This document shows, piece by piece, positions 1 to 10,081 of a DNA stretch of 64,000 nt; within the stretch, counting starts at the first letter, position 1; every line of letters starts with the position of its first letter. Below the pieces are notes generated by a model. The model saw only the letters and a program-made list of their open reading frames with translations, was not told the DNA's origin and ran no database searches. Where the stretch lies: contig CAJNDS010002364.1 of NCBI GenBank assembly GCA_905221605.1, positions 402,999 through 466,998 of the forward strand, given 5' to 3'. This DNA is from Symbiodinium natans (taxonomy: Eukaryota; Sar; Dinophyceae; Suessiales; Symbiodiniaceae). The translations under genes were made by a program, and so were the position numbers.

Positions 1-1476
1 ATATGTAGGGTTACAAGGGGATAACATTGCTCCTGTATTGCTGACAGGCCCTACATATGGTCCTCTTCGAGGCTTCAATCATAATTGCTCCCGACCTCAT
101 GGCCCATACTCAGGGCCCGCGGAGCTAATTGCTCAAGACAACCCTAAACCCCTGAACCCCCCGAGAACCCCTAATGGCCCTAAACCCTCTACCCGGCTTT
201 CCTGCGTCTGTCGCCGCTTCCCTCAAGTGTGAGCTCGGGTTTCCTGAGATAGGGACGTCTTGTTTTGCGGTCCTAGGATATCGTAGTATGTTGATGGTAT
301 TTGGTGGCATATTAGGGGAAAAAAGCCCTAATTTGAAAAACGCCCTGCCTCGGTCTACTTCAGATGCAGGACAAACGCCAATGGTCCTTTTACAAGCCCC
401 TTGCTCACTCAGGGGCAAAACCTAAACCTGAAACCACAAACCCCAGAGGTCTACATCTGACTGGGATGTGGGAAACCGCGCATATCTCCCACCAGAAGTG
501 CCAGGCAGCCTCACAGCAAGTTGCGTTGCAAATGCGTGGGTTTCGGGTTTCCCTACACAGGGCTAGGTTTGAATAGAACTTCTCATTTCTATTACCTCTC
601 ATCCCCCTACATAATCCGTATAAAGCCATAATATATGGCAAAAAATGGTGTTTATAGGGCCCCCAAACCTACCCAAGTACACCTTAAACCCAACGACTTG
701 TCATGGCCTGAAGTCCTAAACCTTAAGCCCTGTAGGTTCATGGTACTCATAACCCAAGTATAGCTGCACTTGGAACCCATGTATAAGCCCCTAAAGTGCC
801 CTAATATGGTCATATTTACAGTTCTAATTGGGTTATTAAGTACCATGAACCTCCAAGTACAAGCTACAGAAGCGCTTGGCCCCCAGCAAAGGTTCGAGGC
901 TTCCGGCAACTATGGTTAAGGCTTTGGGCGTTAAGGGCTTAGGAAGTCTAAGGTGACCTTTTGTGGCTCAGGGCTTCTAGATCGAGGGTTTTCGGTTGAA
1001 GGTTTAGGTTGGGGTTTAGGGTGTAGGGCTGGCCAGGGTGTTTAAAGTGCTTCAGGGTTTAGGGCTTCGGGTTTTTTATAAGGCAAATAAAAGGCCAAAA
1101 AGCTTTAAGGCTTATGGGTGGGCTGGAATTGGGCGCTTGCCCGCCTGTCCAGGCGCAGCTCTATCCCAGCTTCTGCAAGCTACTGCAGGCACCAGGGAGA
1201 GAGTGGGGCCTTTTAGGGTTTGGGGTTTAGGGGTTCAAGTGTTCGGGTTTTCTTCGTGGTGTTTTTGTTAATGGTTCTTCTGGAATCTATCTTCAAAATT
1301 CTGCCATTTACGCTAGTTCTCTAAATGGGGTCGGAGGTGGGGAGAGAGGCCTATTTTCAGGGCAACCCTCGCTTCCTCGGGTGCAGGTGGGCGCTACGGA
1401 CTGGAGATCCAGTCCACCTGAGCCCACGTACGTTAGCCCCCAGCCCAGATCAGGATTCGCCCCAGAACTCCGAATC
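1..1476. other. Telomere-like mosaic, no firm gene
   Basis: This stretch mixes degenerate TTTAGGG/CCCTAAA words with unique sequence. The only structured element I can delimit is the MITE-like copy at 733-855. Weak exon-like islands on the plus strand are about 496-534 (KCQAASQQVALQM after an AG) and 1153-1188 (AQLYPSFCKLLQ between CCAG and a possible GC donor). Neither is long enough to call a gene. All ORFs over 60 codons here overlap the repeats and look like chance read-through. Confidence 0.5.
733..855. repeat. MITE-like family A, copy 1
   Basis: An imperfect inverted repeat of about 120 bp. The left end reads AGGTTCATGGTACT and the right end reads AAGTACCATGAACCTCC, which are reverse complements. 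The centre carries AAGTGCCCTAATATGG, shared with the copies at 6344, 22926, 41423, 41794 and 56272. No ORF is present, so it would be a non-autonomous element. Confidence 0.75.
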
Positions 1477-1578
1477 TACTATTTGCTTAAGAACCCCTAG
1501 AAAATAACAAATACAGCGTTCCCTACATGATTTAGGGGGGGGCGGCGGGGGGAGGGGGGCTCCTTCAGCAAATAGTAG
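1477..1578. repeat. MITE-like family B, copy 1
   Basis: About 100 bp with terminal inverted repeats: CTATTTGCTTAAGAACCCC on the left and CTTCAGCAAATAGTAG on the right. It shares these ends with copies at 18413, 32717, 33228, 50849 and 55025. It lies just upstream of the exon-like island at 1634. The middle holds a run of G and C. Confidence 0.7.
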
Positions 1579-1633
1579 TCATAGGAACCTTTTTTCAATA
1601 GCGGTGGCGTCGGAGACGGAGAGCTGTGGCCAG

Positions 1634-1711
1634 TCGGAGCAGATTCCTGCAAACCAGGACGTACTGGTTCTTTCAAAACTTGAGAGTCTGAAGCGCAGAG
1701 TCCTCTATCCA
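1634..1711 (+). CDS. Candidate internal exon, unknown protein
   Basis: Twenty-six codons open from a GGCCAG acceptor to a CCA|GTTTGC donor, phase 0 at both ends. The peptide begins SEQIPANQDVLVLSKLESL and continues KRRVLYP; it is hydrophilic and looks helical. I do not recognise the family. It lies between a family-B MITE and CCCTAAA-like DNA. Evidence is reading frame, composition and splice-site match only. Confidence 0.4.
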
Positions 1712-3400
1712 GTTTGCACACTCACTCCCCTTACTCCCTAAACCCTTCAAGCCCTTAAAACCCCAAAAAAGCCCTTAACACCCTTAAAACCCTTAATCAT
1801 TCACTCACCCACTGCCCCTCTGAAGCACCCACGACATGTAACTTGGCACTTTTACTACCCTTAATCCCCTAATGTAGTCCGTACAAACCCATAAAACTTT
1901 AATTCTTACAGGGCCCATAATAGGTTATCACCCTTAATCCCCTATATAATCCCTATACAGCCATACAAAAGAGTAATGATTTACACTTTTAATACCCTCA
2001 ATCCCCTATACAACCCTTGCAAAGCCATGAAATCTATGTTTTTACATAGGGCTCCCAAACCTGCCCCCAGAATAGGTTATTACCCTTAATCCCCTTTATA
2101 ATCCTTATACAGCCAAAATAAAGTCATCACCCTTAATCCCCTATATGATCCCTTACAGCAAAGTAATAATGCAGGGCCCCCAAACATGCCCCCCATGATA
2201 AGTGGAGGCCATCCGGAAGGCCTTACCTGTGCGGCGCGGGATCACGCAGGCAAACGGTTTGGGGTTTAGGGTTTAGAGTTTGGGGTTTGGGGTTTAGGGT
2301 TTAGGGTTTAGGGCAATTGCGATGATTCTGCTAGTTTGACGTGAGGCGTGTGCGCCTTCTAAAGTTGATGCACTCTTGGTTAGACAGGTTGAAGGTTTAG
2401 GGCTCATGGTGTCATGTCCGATCGTGAAGGTTGAAGTCCTCTCAAACTTGTTACTTTAGGGTTTAGGGCCTAGGGTTTAGGGTTTAGGGATGCGAAACGT
2501 CATTCACCAGTACCACGTCCAGATCGACTTTTCAAGCCAACGTACTGGCCCTTGCCAGAAGTGGGAGTGTACGAAGATAAGGGACCCCGAATATAGTCCC
2601 CCAGTAGAATTCCCTTGTGAATAAGGACCTCAATAAGGTACCCCCGAATTTCGCAAACCCCCAAGTCATCAAAAGATTGCAGCCATGGCTAATCGCAGGC
2701 GCGCTTCGCGAGGATGCATCCCGGCACGCGGGTGGCCGAGAAACTCGTCATGAGACCCTTGTGGTTGCAATCTGGGGGTTAAGCCCCTCCCCCTTACCCT
2801 CCCCCCACTATTGAAAAGTAGAAGGGTTCAGCCCCTCCCCCCTACCCTCTCCCTACTATTTAAAAGTACAATACAAGAGCGCACTGTAGTGGGACTAGTC
2901 ATGCAGAATGCCCTGCACCCGGGCACCACCACTTAGCAGGCAGAGCTTGTTGCGTCCTGTTCTGAGCCCTAAAGCCTAAAGCCTAAACCCTATACCGTAT
3001 CCTACCCAGCGGCCCTTGAAGTTTTTCCCTTTCCAGCTACCTAACTTAAGGAGCCCTGAACACACACCTTAGTTCGCACAGTTCCAGGCGTGTGCCCTTT
3101 TTTAGGGGTATTGATTCGCAACAACGATCTTTGGAAAGTTCTTGCTGCTGCTTGTCACAAGTCATGGAGTTGCTGGCTGCCGGCGAGTTTAGGGTGTGGG
3201 CTTTGGGGTTTAGGGTTTCGGGTTTAGTGTTTAGGGTTTAGGAATTAGGGTTTAGGCTTTAGGGTAAGATTTCTTGTTGCAAGATTCATGTATGCGGTTC
3301 CTTGTTCCTTGGGCGATTGTCCGCTGAGGCACACGGCCAGCACCAACCAGCGCATCAAGATCCACTGCGCCTTTCGTGGATTTTGGGGATTTTGGGGGTT
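1712..3400. other. Telomere-like and MITE-rich spacer
   Basis: Mostly degenerate CCCTAAA/TTTAGGG words, for example 2263-2313 and 2455-2490. Repeated 'TTAATCCCCTATATAATCCCTATA' type segments occur at 1860-2160. A family-C element lies near 2581-2663. Possible short exons are 2208-2249 (AIRKALPVRRGITQ followed by a GC donor) and 3330-3382 (ASTNQRIKIHCAFR). No gene is firm. Confidence 0.45.
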
Positions 3401-3401
3401 T

Positions 3402-3493
3402 GGGGGGGGGGGGGGTTAGGGTTTAGGGTTTAGGGTTTAGGGTTTAGGGTTTAGGGTTTAGGGTTTAGGGTTTAGGGTTTAGGGTTTAGGGTG
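3402..3493 (+). repeat. G-run plus TTTAGGG array
   Basis: A run of 14 G leads straight into about eleven perfect GGGTTTA units. This is one of the cleaner telomere-type arrays. It is internal to the window and flanked by unique DNA on both sides, so it is interstitial rather than a chromosome end. Confidence 0.95.
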
Positions 3494-3734
3494 TAGCACG
3501 GGTCAGCTGTACGCAATTGTGTGTAGACATGCCCACCCCAAAGGCCACCCAAACACTACTTGCAGCGAAACAAACCAGAGCCAGCCGAATTAAAGCCAGC
3601 CCACATTCAAACACTTCTGCACTCAATGTTGTACTTCGGTCCAGCATCCAATATGTGTCTTGATGTCAATTTGCTATAAAGATGCCTTGCTGCATGGTAA
3701 CATTTAAGAAGCTGCCTTGGAAATAGAACCTCCT

Positions 3735-4800
3735 GTTGCTAGAAAGGAGCCTTATGGAAGTCATGCCTGAAGCTTGCAGGAGAAAATTCAGGTTTTGCGC
3801 AGGGGACATCTTCGGCCGGAGGGCCTTCTCATTGTTTCTGTTCCCTATGTTGGAGTGTCAAGGCTGCATGGCGAAAGACTTGCTGCTAGGAAGATGCCTT
3901 GTGAAAGGTATGTCTAAAAGCTTGCGAGAGAAAATTCAGGTTTTGCGCTGGGGGACGTCTTCGGCCGGAGGGCCTTCTCATTGTTTCTATTCTCTATGCC
4001 GGTGTGTGTCTAGAAGTTTGCGAGAGAAAAATTCAGGTTTTGCGCTGGGGGACGTCTTCGGCCGGAAGGCTATGCCGGAATGTCAAGGCTGCTTGGCGAA
4101 AGACCTGTTGCTAGAAGGGTGCCTTGTGAAAGTCACGTCAAGAAACTTGTAGCAAAAAAACAGGTTTTGCGCTGGGGGACGTCTTCGGCCGGATGGCCTT
4201 CTCATTGTTTCTATTCTCTATGCCGGCGTGTCTCTAGAAATTTGCGATAGAAAAATTCAGGTTTTGCGCTGGGGGACGTCTTCGGCCGGAGAGCCTCTCA
4301 TTGTTTGTATTCTTTAGAAATTTGCAGGAGAAAATCAGGTTTTGCGCAGGGGGACGTCTTCGGCCGGAGGGCCTTCTCATCGTTTCTAATCCTATGCCGG
4401 TGTGTGTGTCTAGAAGTTTGCGATAGAAAAATTCAGGTCTTGCGCTGGGGGACGTCTTCGGCCGGAGGGCCTTCTCATTGTTTCTATTCTCTATGCCGGG
4501 GTGCGTCTAGAAGAAAAATTCAGGTTTTGCGCAGGGGCCTCCCAGAACCTGGCTCCAAAACTTCGGAGAGCCTTGAGGGCTTTCAACCTCCCAGAACCCT
4601 TCCAGGGCCTCCTAAAAGCCTTTCAGGGGCCGGCCGCTGTCGGGAGGCCCTCCAGAGGGTCCAAGGAGGCCTCCAGGGAAGGCCCAGGCCAGTTAGAAAC
4701 ACCTGCCGCGAGAAAATTCAGGTTTTGCGCTGGGGGACGTCTTCGGCCGGAGGGCCTTCTCATTGTTTCTATTCTCCATGCCGGTGTGTGTTTAGAAGTT
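3735..4800 (+). repeat. Tandem array, unit about 97 bp
   Basis: Nine copies carry CAGGTTTTGCGC (or a one-base variant) followed by a GGACGTCTTCGGCCGGAGGG block; the last-but-one copy loses that block. Copies start near 3791, 3939, 4036, 4163, 4260, 4338, 4436, 4523 and 4721. Spacing clusters at 97-98 bp with some deletions and insertions. Complete units then carry CTTCTCATTGTTTCTATTC and a TCTAGAAGTTTGCGA segment. The ORFs at 3736-4152 and 4305-5048 are read-through of this array. The last copy is separated from the rest by the start of the GGGGCCTCCCAG minisatellite. Confidence 0.9.
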
Positions 4801-4861
4801 TGCGAGTTCCAGGGCCTTTCAAAACCTTCTCAGGCTTGGAGCCTCCTAGGGGCCTCTTAGA

Positions 4862-5345
4862 GCATTTCAGGGGCCTTGCAGGGCCTTCCCAAGGGGCCTC
4901 CCAAGGGGCCTCCCAGCGGCAGGGCCCTCCGAGGGTTTTTCAGGGGCCAGGGGCTAGGGGCCGAGGGCTGCCAGAAACCTCCCAGGAGCCTCCCAGGGGC
5001 CTCCCAGCCCTCCCAGAATCCTCCCAGGGGCCTCCCAGAGGCCTCTGAGGGGCCTCCCAGGGGCCTCCCAGACGTCCCAGGGGCAGGGGCTTCAGGGGCC
5101 TCTCAGGGGCCTCCCAGGAGGCCTCCCAGGGGCCTCCCAGGGGCCTCCCAGGGGCCTTCCAGGGGCCTCCCAGGGCCTCCCAGGAGCCCTTTCAGGGGCC
5201 TTTCAGGGCCCTCCCAGGGCCTCCCAAAAAACTTTCCTCTCAGGGCCTCCCAGAAGCCTCCCAGGACCTCCCAAAGCCCTCCCAGGGGCCTCCCAGGGGC
5301 CTCCCAGGGGCCTCCCAAGACCTCCCAGGGCCTCCTTGGAGCCTC
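4862..5345 (+). repeat. 12-bp GGGGCCTCCCAG minisatellite
   Basis: Dozens of copies of GGGGCCTCCCAG and close variants run head to tail. They extend, more diluted, back to about 4540 and forward to 5490. ORFs on both strands (Pro/Gly/Arg-rich 'GLPGASQGPPR' peptides) are produced by the repeat and are not proposed as genes. Confidence 0.9.
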
Positions 5346-5682
5346 CTAGGACCTCGACGACAAAAAATGCGGAAGAACAGTGGCCCAGGCTGAGCCCGAA
5401 AAAGGGCCTCTGGTCCAGCGAACAAGGCCGCAGTCGGCACCGCCCCCAGAGGGGCCCCGGAGGCCTCCAGGGGGGCCCCAGGCCAGGTTAGCAAAACACC
5501 TCCCGCGAGCAAAGGCTCGGTTTTGGGGTAATAGAATATACTAGGGACTGTGCTTGGCGACCAAGCTTGGCGACCCCTTCAGGGGTGTGCCTGCAGGCCC
5601 GATCAGCCTAGATCGGGCCTGCGTGGTCTCGCTGAGCGCTCGACGGCGCCCACTCACCTCTAGAGTGAGAGGGGTGGTGGGC

Positions 5683-5778
5683 GGGTTTAGGGTTTAGGGT
5701 TTAGGGTTTAGGGTTTAGGGTTTAGGGTTTAGGGTTTAGGGTTTAGGGTTTAGGGTTTAGGGTTTAGGGTTTAGGGTT
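5683..5778 (+). repeat. Pure TTTAGGG array
   Basis: About 13 perfect GGGTTTA units, then a short G-rich tail. A CCCTAAA array in the opposite orientation follows at 5872-5918. The two arrays face each other across about 95 bp of unique DNA. Confidence 0.95.
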
Positions 5779-5821
5779 GGGGGGGGGGGGTGGGTTGGGT
5801 TGGGGGGTTTGGGGGCTGAAG

Positions 5822-5872
5822 GGATGGTTTGTCGGGTACCATTCCGTGGATTGGACGCCGATTGTTCCCCGA
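5822..5872 (+). CDS. Candidate short exon between inverted arrays
   Basis: Seventeen codons after a CTGAAG acceptor read GWFVGYHSVDWTPIVPR. The island is squeezed between a TTTAGGG array and a CCCTAAA array. The donor is unclear because the frame runs into CCCTAAA. The family is unknown; the call rests on composition. Confidence 0.28.
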
Positions 5873-5918
5873 AACCCTAAACCCTAAACCCTAAACCCTA
5901 AACCTCCCTAAACCCTTC
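5872..5918 (-). repeat. CCCTAAA array
   Basis: Four to five CCCTAAA units, opposite in orientation to the array at 5683-5778. Confidence 0.9.
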
Positions 5919-6343
5919 AGATCTCCGGGGCCGCATGTTTTGGTTTGTCTTTTGCAAGATGGTGGCAGTGGCTTGCAGCGGTCGACCAGGAACGATTCTT
6001 GTAACAAGCCGACACGAACATCTAGAGAGTAAGACACAGTGCAACCCCGAAATTTACACACAAGACACGACTTTTTCGTATTTTTAACTAGCGTTTTAAT
6101 ACTCAGTTACATGTCTCTTTCTGAAAACCTACGATTTAAAGCCCCCCCACCCCACCTGCCCCACAAGAAATGTGTTTTTTCATACTCTTCCTATAAGGGC
6201 AGTATTATCTTTTACTTTTTGGGGTTCTTAAGCCAAAAACCAAAAAATAGTTGTACTATCAGGTTGCTCCAAGAGTGTCCCATTTAACAGGGTTCCAATG
6301 TAGCATGGCACTTTTGGAGTTGAAAGAGGTTCCCCTGGGACAC

Positions 6344-6491
6344 TTGGAGGTTCATGTTCCTTGTAACCAAAACAAAATCGGTACTTATAACCCACTTATA
6401 AGCCCCTTAAGTGCCCTAATATGGATATTATATTGATATAACTGGGTCATGATTACCGTTATAATTGGGTTATTCAGTACCATGAACCTCC
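6344..6491. repeat. MITE-like family A, copy 2
   Basis: The left end TTGGAGGTTCATG and right end CAGTACCATGAACCTCC are inverted. The core CCCCTTAAGTGCCCTAATATGG matches copy 1. The element stops about ten bases before the AG acceptor of the exon at 6503. Confidence 0.75.
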
Positions 6492-6502
6492 AGAAGTGTC
6501 AG

Positions 6503-6755
6503 GTGGGGTGGAGAACCCCAGCAACGTCACCATGCTGCCTGGCAGAACCGTCTCTGGAGAGGTGTTGGCATTGGCTCTGAAGTTCAGATGCGGAGCATCA
6601 TACCTACCCTGATTTTTTCTGAGGATCGTATGAGAGCTAGAAATTTGTCCGCAGGCATGGGAAGCAACCACAGCCCAGGTTTATTGCAGATTCCAGCATC
6701 ACCTGGCGAGAGGGGAAGTGCTACTATGTCGATGACAGCGGCCTGTCTTGCTTGA
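6503..6755 (+). CDS. Candidate terminal exon, unknown protein
   Basis: Eighty-three codons are open from a TGTCAG acceptor to TGA. Readable segments include GVGIGSEVQMRSIIPTLIF and SEDRMRARNLSAGMG. It has no own start codon, so it would be a 3' exon. A family-A MITE ends just upstream. The minus-strand ORF at 6474-6671 overlaps it and I treat that as a shadow. The family is not recognised. Confidence 0.42.
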
Positions 6756-6887
6756 GGCTACGCCAAAGCATCGCAAAACAGGAGTAGCATCGCAAAACAG
6801 GAGTTGCAGTGTTTTTTTGGACTTCGGGTTTCGCCCCTCCGTGTCAACATCAACCACGCCCCTCCGTGTCAACATGTGCCGTAGGCC

Positions 6888-6890
<3 letters not shown>

Positions 6891-6975
<85 letters not shown>
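6891..6975 (+). repeat. (CT)n microsatellite
   Basis: About 42 uninterrupted CT dinucleotides. The Ser/Leu-rich ORF at 6748-7017 is read-through of this tract. Confidence 0.98.
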
Positions 6976-6976
<1 letters not shown>

Positions 6977-6979
<3 letters not shown>

Positions 6980-7276
6980 GTGCATTGAATGCTGCGTTCG
7001 CGTGCAGGGGTGCCTGATGCTCATCGCGCTTCGAAGCACCACCAGTTCGAGAAAACGAAGTATTTGGATGTTAGGAACGAATCTTCCTGCGATCGTAATA
7101 CTGCGTTCGTGCTTCTCTTGCTGCTCTTGCCACGACTGCGATAACGTGAGCCACTCTGTGTGTCGATTCTCACCCGTTTTTGAGACGATGGCTGCTTGCA
7201 ATATTCCTGCGAAGACTACGATCACCCTCCTTGTGAGTGCCCTGAGATGTGTGCATTTTCCCAAATAGTGGGGCAC
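6977..7276 (-). CDS. Unrecognised ORF, about 99 codons
   Basis: An open frame on the minus strand with ordinary composition, including SKTGENRHTEWLTLSQSW and GRFVPNIQILRFLELVVL. The plus strand is also open over 7002-7268 with a Cys-rich peptide, so the strand is uncertain. The frame runs into the (CT)n tract at its 3' end. No known motif is seen. Confidence 0.28.
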
Positions 7277-7554
7277 CCCTGAATATAATACAAAATTTCT
7301 ACAACCCTCATCATAAGAACCCCAAAAAACCCTAAGCCCTACACACCCGAAACACTCTAAGCAGATCGGTCACGGTCGTGCCAAGTCGCTAACTCCTGCA
7401 CCATACGGCTCAGACAGAAGCTGACTGCCGGCAGTCTTGGGATCCCCTGAAGCACCCCAAAACCCACTAAACTTCACTAAGACCATCCTCAGCCACCCCA
7501 CAACACCCTCAAACCCCCACAAAAACCACCCCAAAAAACCACCCAAAACGCCCT

Positions 7555-7727
7555 TTCGGAAACCCCCCCCCCCCCCCCCCCCCCCCCCCCAACTTTCAGG
7601 CCTCTCGCAAAGCCACCCCTAAACCACCTTGAAACACCCTTTCGGAAACCCCCCCTCCCCCACTTTCAGGCTACGTGCACCGCATCAAACACCCTAAACC
7701 CTAAACCCTAAGCCCTAAACCCTAAAC
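7555..7727. repeat. Poly-C run and CCCTAAA tract
   Basis: A run of about 28 C at 7563-7590 lies in A/C-rich DNA, followed by CCCTAAA units at 7689-7727. Between them the words CTTTCAGGC(C/T) near 7594 and 7663 resemble the real-looking acceptor at 7749, as if the intron end had been duplicated. Confidence 0.8.
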
Positions 7728-7749
7728 TTTCGGAACCCCCCATTGTCAG

Positions 7750-7828
7750 GTTACGCGCACCACATCCTGTCCGGGCCAAAGGACTTGCCCAGGACCATCC
7801 TCGAGTTGAAGGCCAGCTGGGGTGCAGG
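7750..7828 (+). CDS. Candidate internal exon, unknown protein
   Basis: Preceded by ATTGTCAG and followed by an AGG|GTTCAGGG telomere-like donor. The frame reads YAHHILSGPKDLPRTILELK then ASWGA. It starts in phase 1 and ends in phase 2. Upstream is a CCCTAAA tract and downstream a GGGTTCA/GGGTTTA array. The family is not recognised, but the peptide looks like real coding sequence. Confidence 0.45.
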
Positions 7829-8040
7829 GTTCAGGGTTCAGGGTTCAGGGTTCAGGGTTCAGGGTTTAGGGTTTAGGGTTTAGGGTTTAGGGTGCTTTTG
7901 GAGTGTGTTTAGGGTTCAGGGTTTAGAGTTCAGGGTTTAGGGTTTGGGGTTTGCGGTTTCGGGTTTAGGGTGTCTTGGGGTGTGTTTAGGGTGTGTGTGT
8001 GTGTGTGTGTATGTATATATATATATATATTTATTTATTT
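7827..8040 (+). repeat. Degenerate GGGTTCA/GGGTTTA array with GT/AT tail
   Basis: Five GGGTTCA units, then GGGTTTA units to 7892, then degenerate copies. It ends in (GT)n and (AT)n at 7990-8040. The array begins inside the last bases of the exon at 7750-7828. Confidence 0.85.
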
Positions 8041-9008
8041 ATGTGTTTAGGCTGGTGTTCTTAGGGTGTTCTTAGGGTGTTCTTAGGGTGTTTTGGGGTG
8101 GCTTTAGAGTGTTTTGGGTGTTTGAAAGTATTTGCTCGGGCGTCTAGGGTGTTTTTAGGGTGCTCTTGGGTGGTGTTTAGGGTGTCTTTAGGCTGTTTTC
8201 AGGGTGTGTTCAGGGTGTTTCGGGTGCAGGTGTCCTTGTGATCAAGTTTGGGTTGGGGCCGGGGAGGTGGGGGAGTTATGAATGTCAGACAGCGTTGCTC
8301 TGAAGATGGGGTGGTTTGACCTACTTGTGCTGAAGGTTTCAGGTTTTAGGACGGAGGAGCTACCTTCAGGGCCCTTGCGGTGCCTCAACCCGAAAGCACG
8401 CAGCTTAAACCCTACTTGGAGGTTCCTAGGTAGTTGTAAGTGGGGTACTTCTAACCCGACTTATAGCTGCCCATGAACCTTCAAGTAAGCCCTGAGCCCG
8501 AACCCTAGACCAAACCTGGCCGACGTACGTACGTAGATGGCTCGCCAGGACTCCTTATGGCTGTTTCTGGGACTGCCATAACTTTGAACAACTACATACC
8601 ATTGGGATCCCCGCTAGAGTCCGCATTGCAATGCAGGCAAGCCTGGTGAGGGGCAACCCGGGTTGAGGGCGGTTTAGGGTTTAGGGTTTAGGGTTTAGGG
8701 TCTTGACTTTGGGATTTACGGCCCGGGCCAGTGCTACAGTTCCTTTTTCTTCTGGGGGGTGGGGGGGAGTAACCCCTCATCTGGGTACCTCGGAAGTTTA
8801 AGGTAGTCCTGTTAAGGGACCCTAAATTCTTAACTCCCTACTTCCTCACCCTAGGATCAGGGAGCTGGGGTATCAGGGTTCCGAGCGACAGAGCCCGGCA
8901 CTATCCGAGCATGTTGAGCGTCTAGGGAGTTCAGGGTTGCCTGAAGTCAGTGTGCACATTGCTTCTGGGCCATTCGTCGCCGCGTCACGTGCCCCGACCA
9001 AGAAGTAG

Positions 9009-9079
9009 AGCAAGCCCGTCGCGCTCAAGATTGAAGGCGGCCACTGGACAGATTGGACCCTTTTCTTCACGAGTACGAG
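9009..9079 (+). CDS. Candidate internal exon, unknown protein
   Basis: After an AGTAG acceptor the frame reads SKPVALKIEGGHWTDWTLFF then TSTR. It can end at ACGAG|GAGG, a GA donor. The acidic/aromatic composition suits a globular domain. It is the first of three plus-strand islands within 800 bp (9009, 9186, 9709). Family unknown. Confidence 0.42.
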
Positions 9080-9185
9080 GAGGAGAAAGCATCAGGGGTA
9101 AAACTCTCGCGGGCGCATCAGCAGCGATCAGGAAGTCCTTGCAGCATCCCACAAGAGGATCTGTTCCTGACAATTGACAGTTCAG

Positions 9186-9275
9186 GCAGCACGCATCATC
9201 ACCGACCAGAATGAGCGCGAAGCAGATGTACCTTCGGACTACTTGCTGAAGTTTGCCTTGACGCGGTCTTGCTAG
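9186..9275 (+). CDS. Candidate exon, unknown protein
   Basis: After a GTTCAG acceptor the frame reads AARIITDQNEREADVPSDYL then LKFALTRSC and a stop at 9273. It may instead end earlier at CTGAA|GTTTGC. The minus-strand ORF 8985-9452 covers the same DNA and is treated as a shadow. Family unknown. Confidence 0.45.
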   Translation, partial: AARIITDQNEREADVPSDYLLKFALTRSC

Positions 9276-9653
9276 TGAGCAGGATAAGCTGTTGGCCCAC
9301 AGCAACCATGATGCAGGGGCCGAGCGTTTTACCACGCGAAAAGGCAGCCAAAAACTGTTTCTCTGAGACGTTGGACTCTGAAACTCTCCAAACCCTGTGC
9401 TGAACGCTAAACCATAAATCTCTCTAAGCCCCAACACCTCAAGTGCTCCCACCTTTAGCGTTTAGGGGCTGTCGGTTTGAGGCCTATAAGGCCCTGAAGT
9501 GCCTAATGTGGTTAAACGTGGGTTCTAGGTAAACCCTAAACCCCAGTCATCATTGGGTTCTATGAACCCTGAACCCTGAACCCTAAACCCTAAACCCTAA
9601 TTGGACTATAAGTACATTGGGTTTTATGAACCTGCGAGTAGGTTACCCTAAAC

Positions 9654-9698
9654 CCTAAACCCTAAACCCTAAACCCTAAACCCTAAACCCTAAACCCT
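9654..9698 (-). repeat. CCCTAAA array
   Basis: Six perfect CCCTAAA units ending ten bases before the exon at 9709. It would be the 3' part of an intron. Confidence 0.95.
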
Positions 9699-9708
9699 GA
9701 TTTCCGAG

Positions 9709-9778
9709 GTCGTTCACCCCGACCTTGCGTGGGCGGACTTCCTGGACGAGGAGACCGGGGAGCTGATCCAGAGCCTTG
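9709..9778 (+). CDS. Candidate internal exon between telomere-type arrays
   Basis: Twenty-three codons after TTCCGAG and before a CTTG|GCTGTT donor (GC). The peptide is VVHPDLAWADFLDEETGELI then QSL, strongly acidic and protein-like. CCCTAAA units lie immediately upstream (9654-9698) and TTTAGGG units downstream (9805-9877), so it is bracketed by arrays of opposite orientation. Family unknown. Confidence 0.48.
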
Positions 9779-9804
9779 GCTGTTGGTTGTTGGTTCTTGG
9801 TTCT

Positions 9805-9877
9805 TAGGGTTTAGGGTTTAGGGTTTAGGGTTTAGGGTTTAGGGTTTAGGGTTTAGGGTTTAGGGTTTAGGGTTTAG
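9805..9877 (+). repeat. TTTAGGG array
   Basis: Ten GGGTTTA units in a row after a short TTGGTTCTTGG leader. Confidence 0.95.
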
Positions 9878-10081
9878 CCTTGAACTCAGGGCGTAGGGTT
9901 TAAGGTCGGACGTACCTCTTGCAGGAGGTGAATAGGGTTGAAATTTGAGGTTGGATGCTGTTCTGCTTTCTTTGTGGTGCTTTGATGCAACTTTAGATCC
10001 TTCGCCTTTTTGGGTTTATTGGGTTTGCTAGTAAGGCAGCTACAAATTTCATTTATAGCTACCCTCCTAAGTGCAGCGAAG

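Noticed and set aside
4876-5512. Collagen-like Gly/Pro ORFs on both strands
   Set aside because: Encoded by the 12-bp minisatellite in any frame; no signal of selection on one frame.
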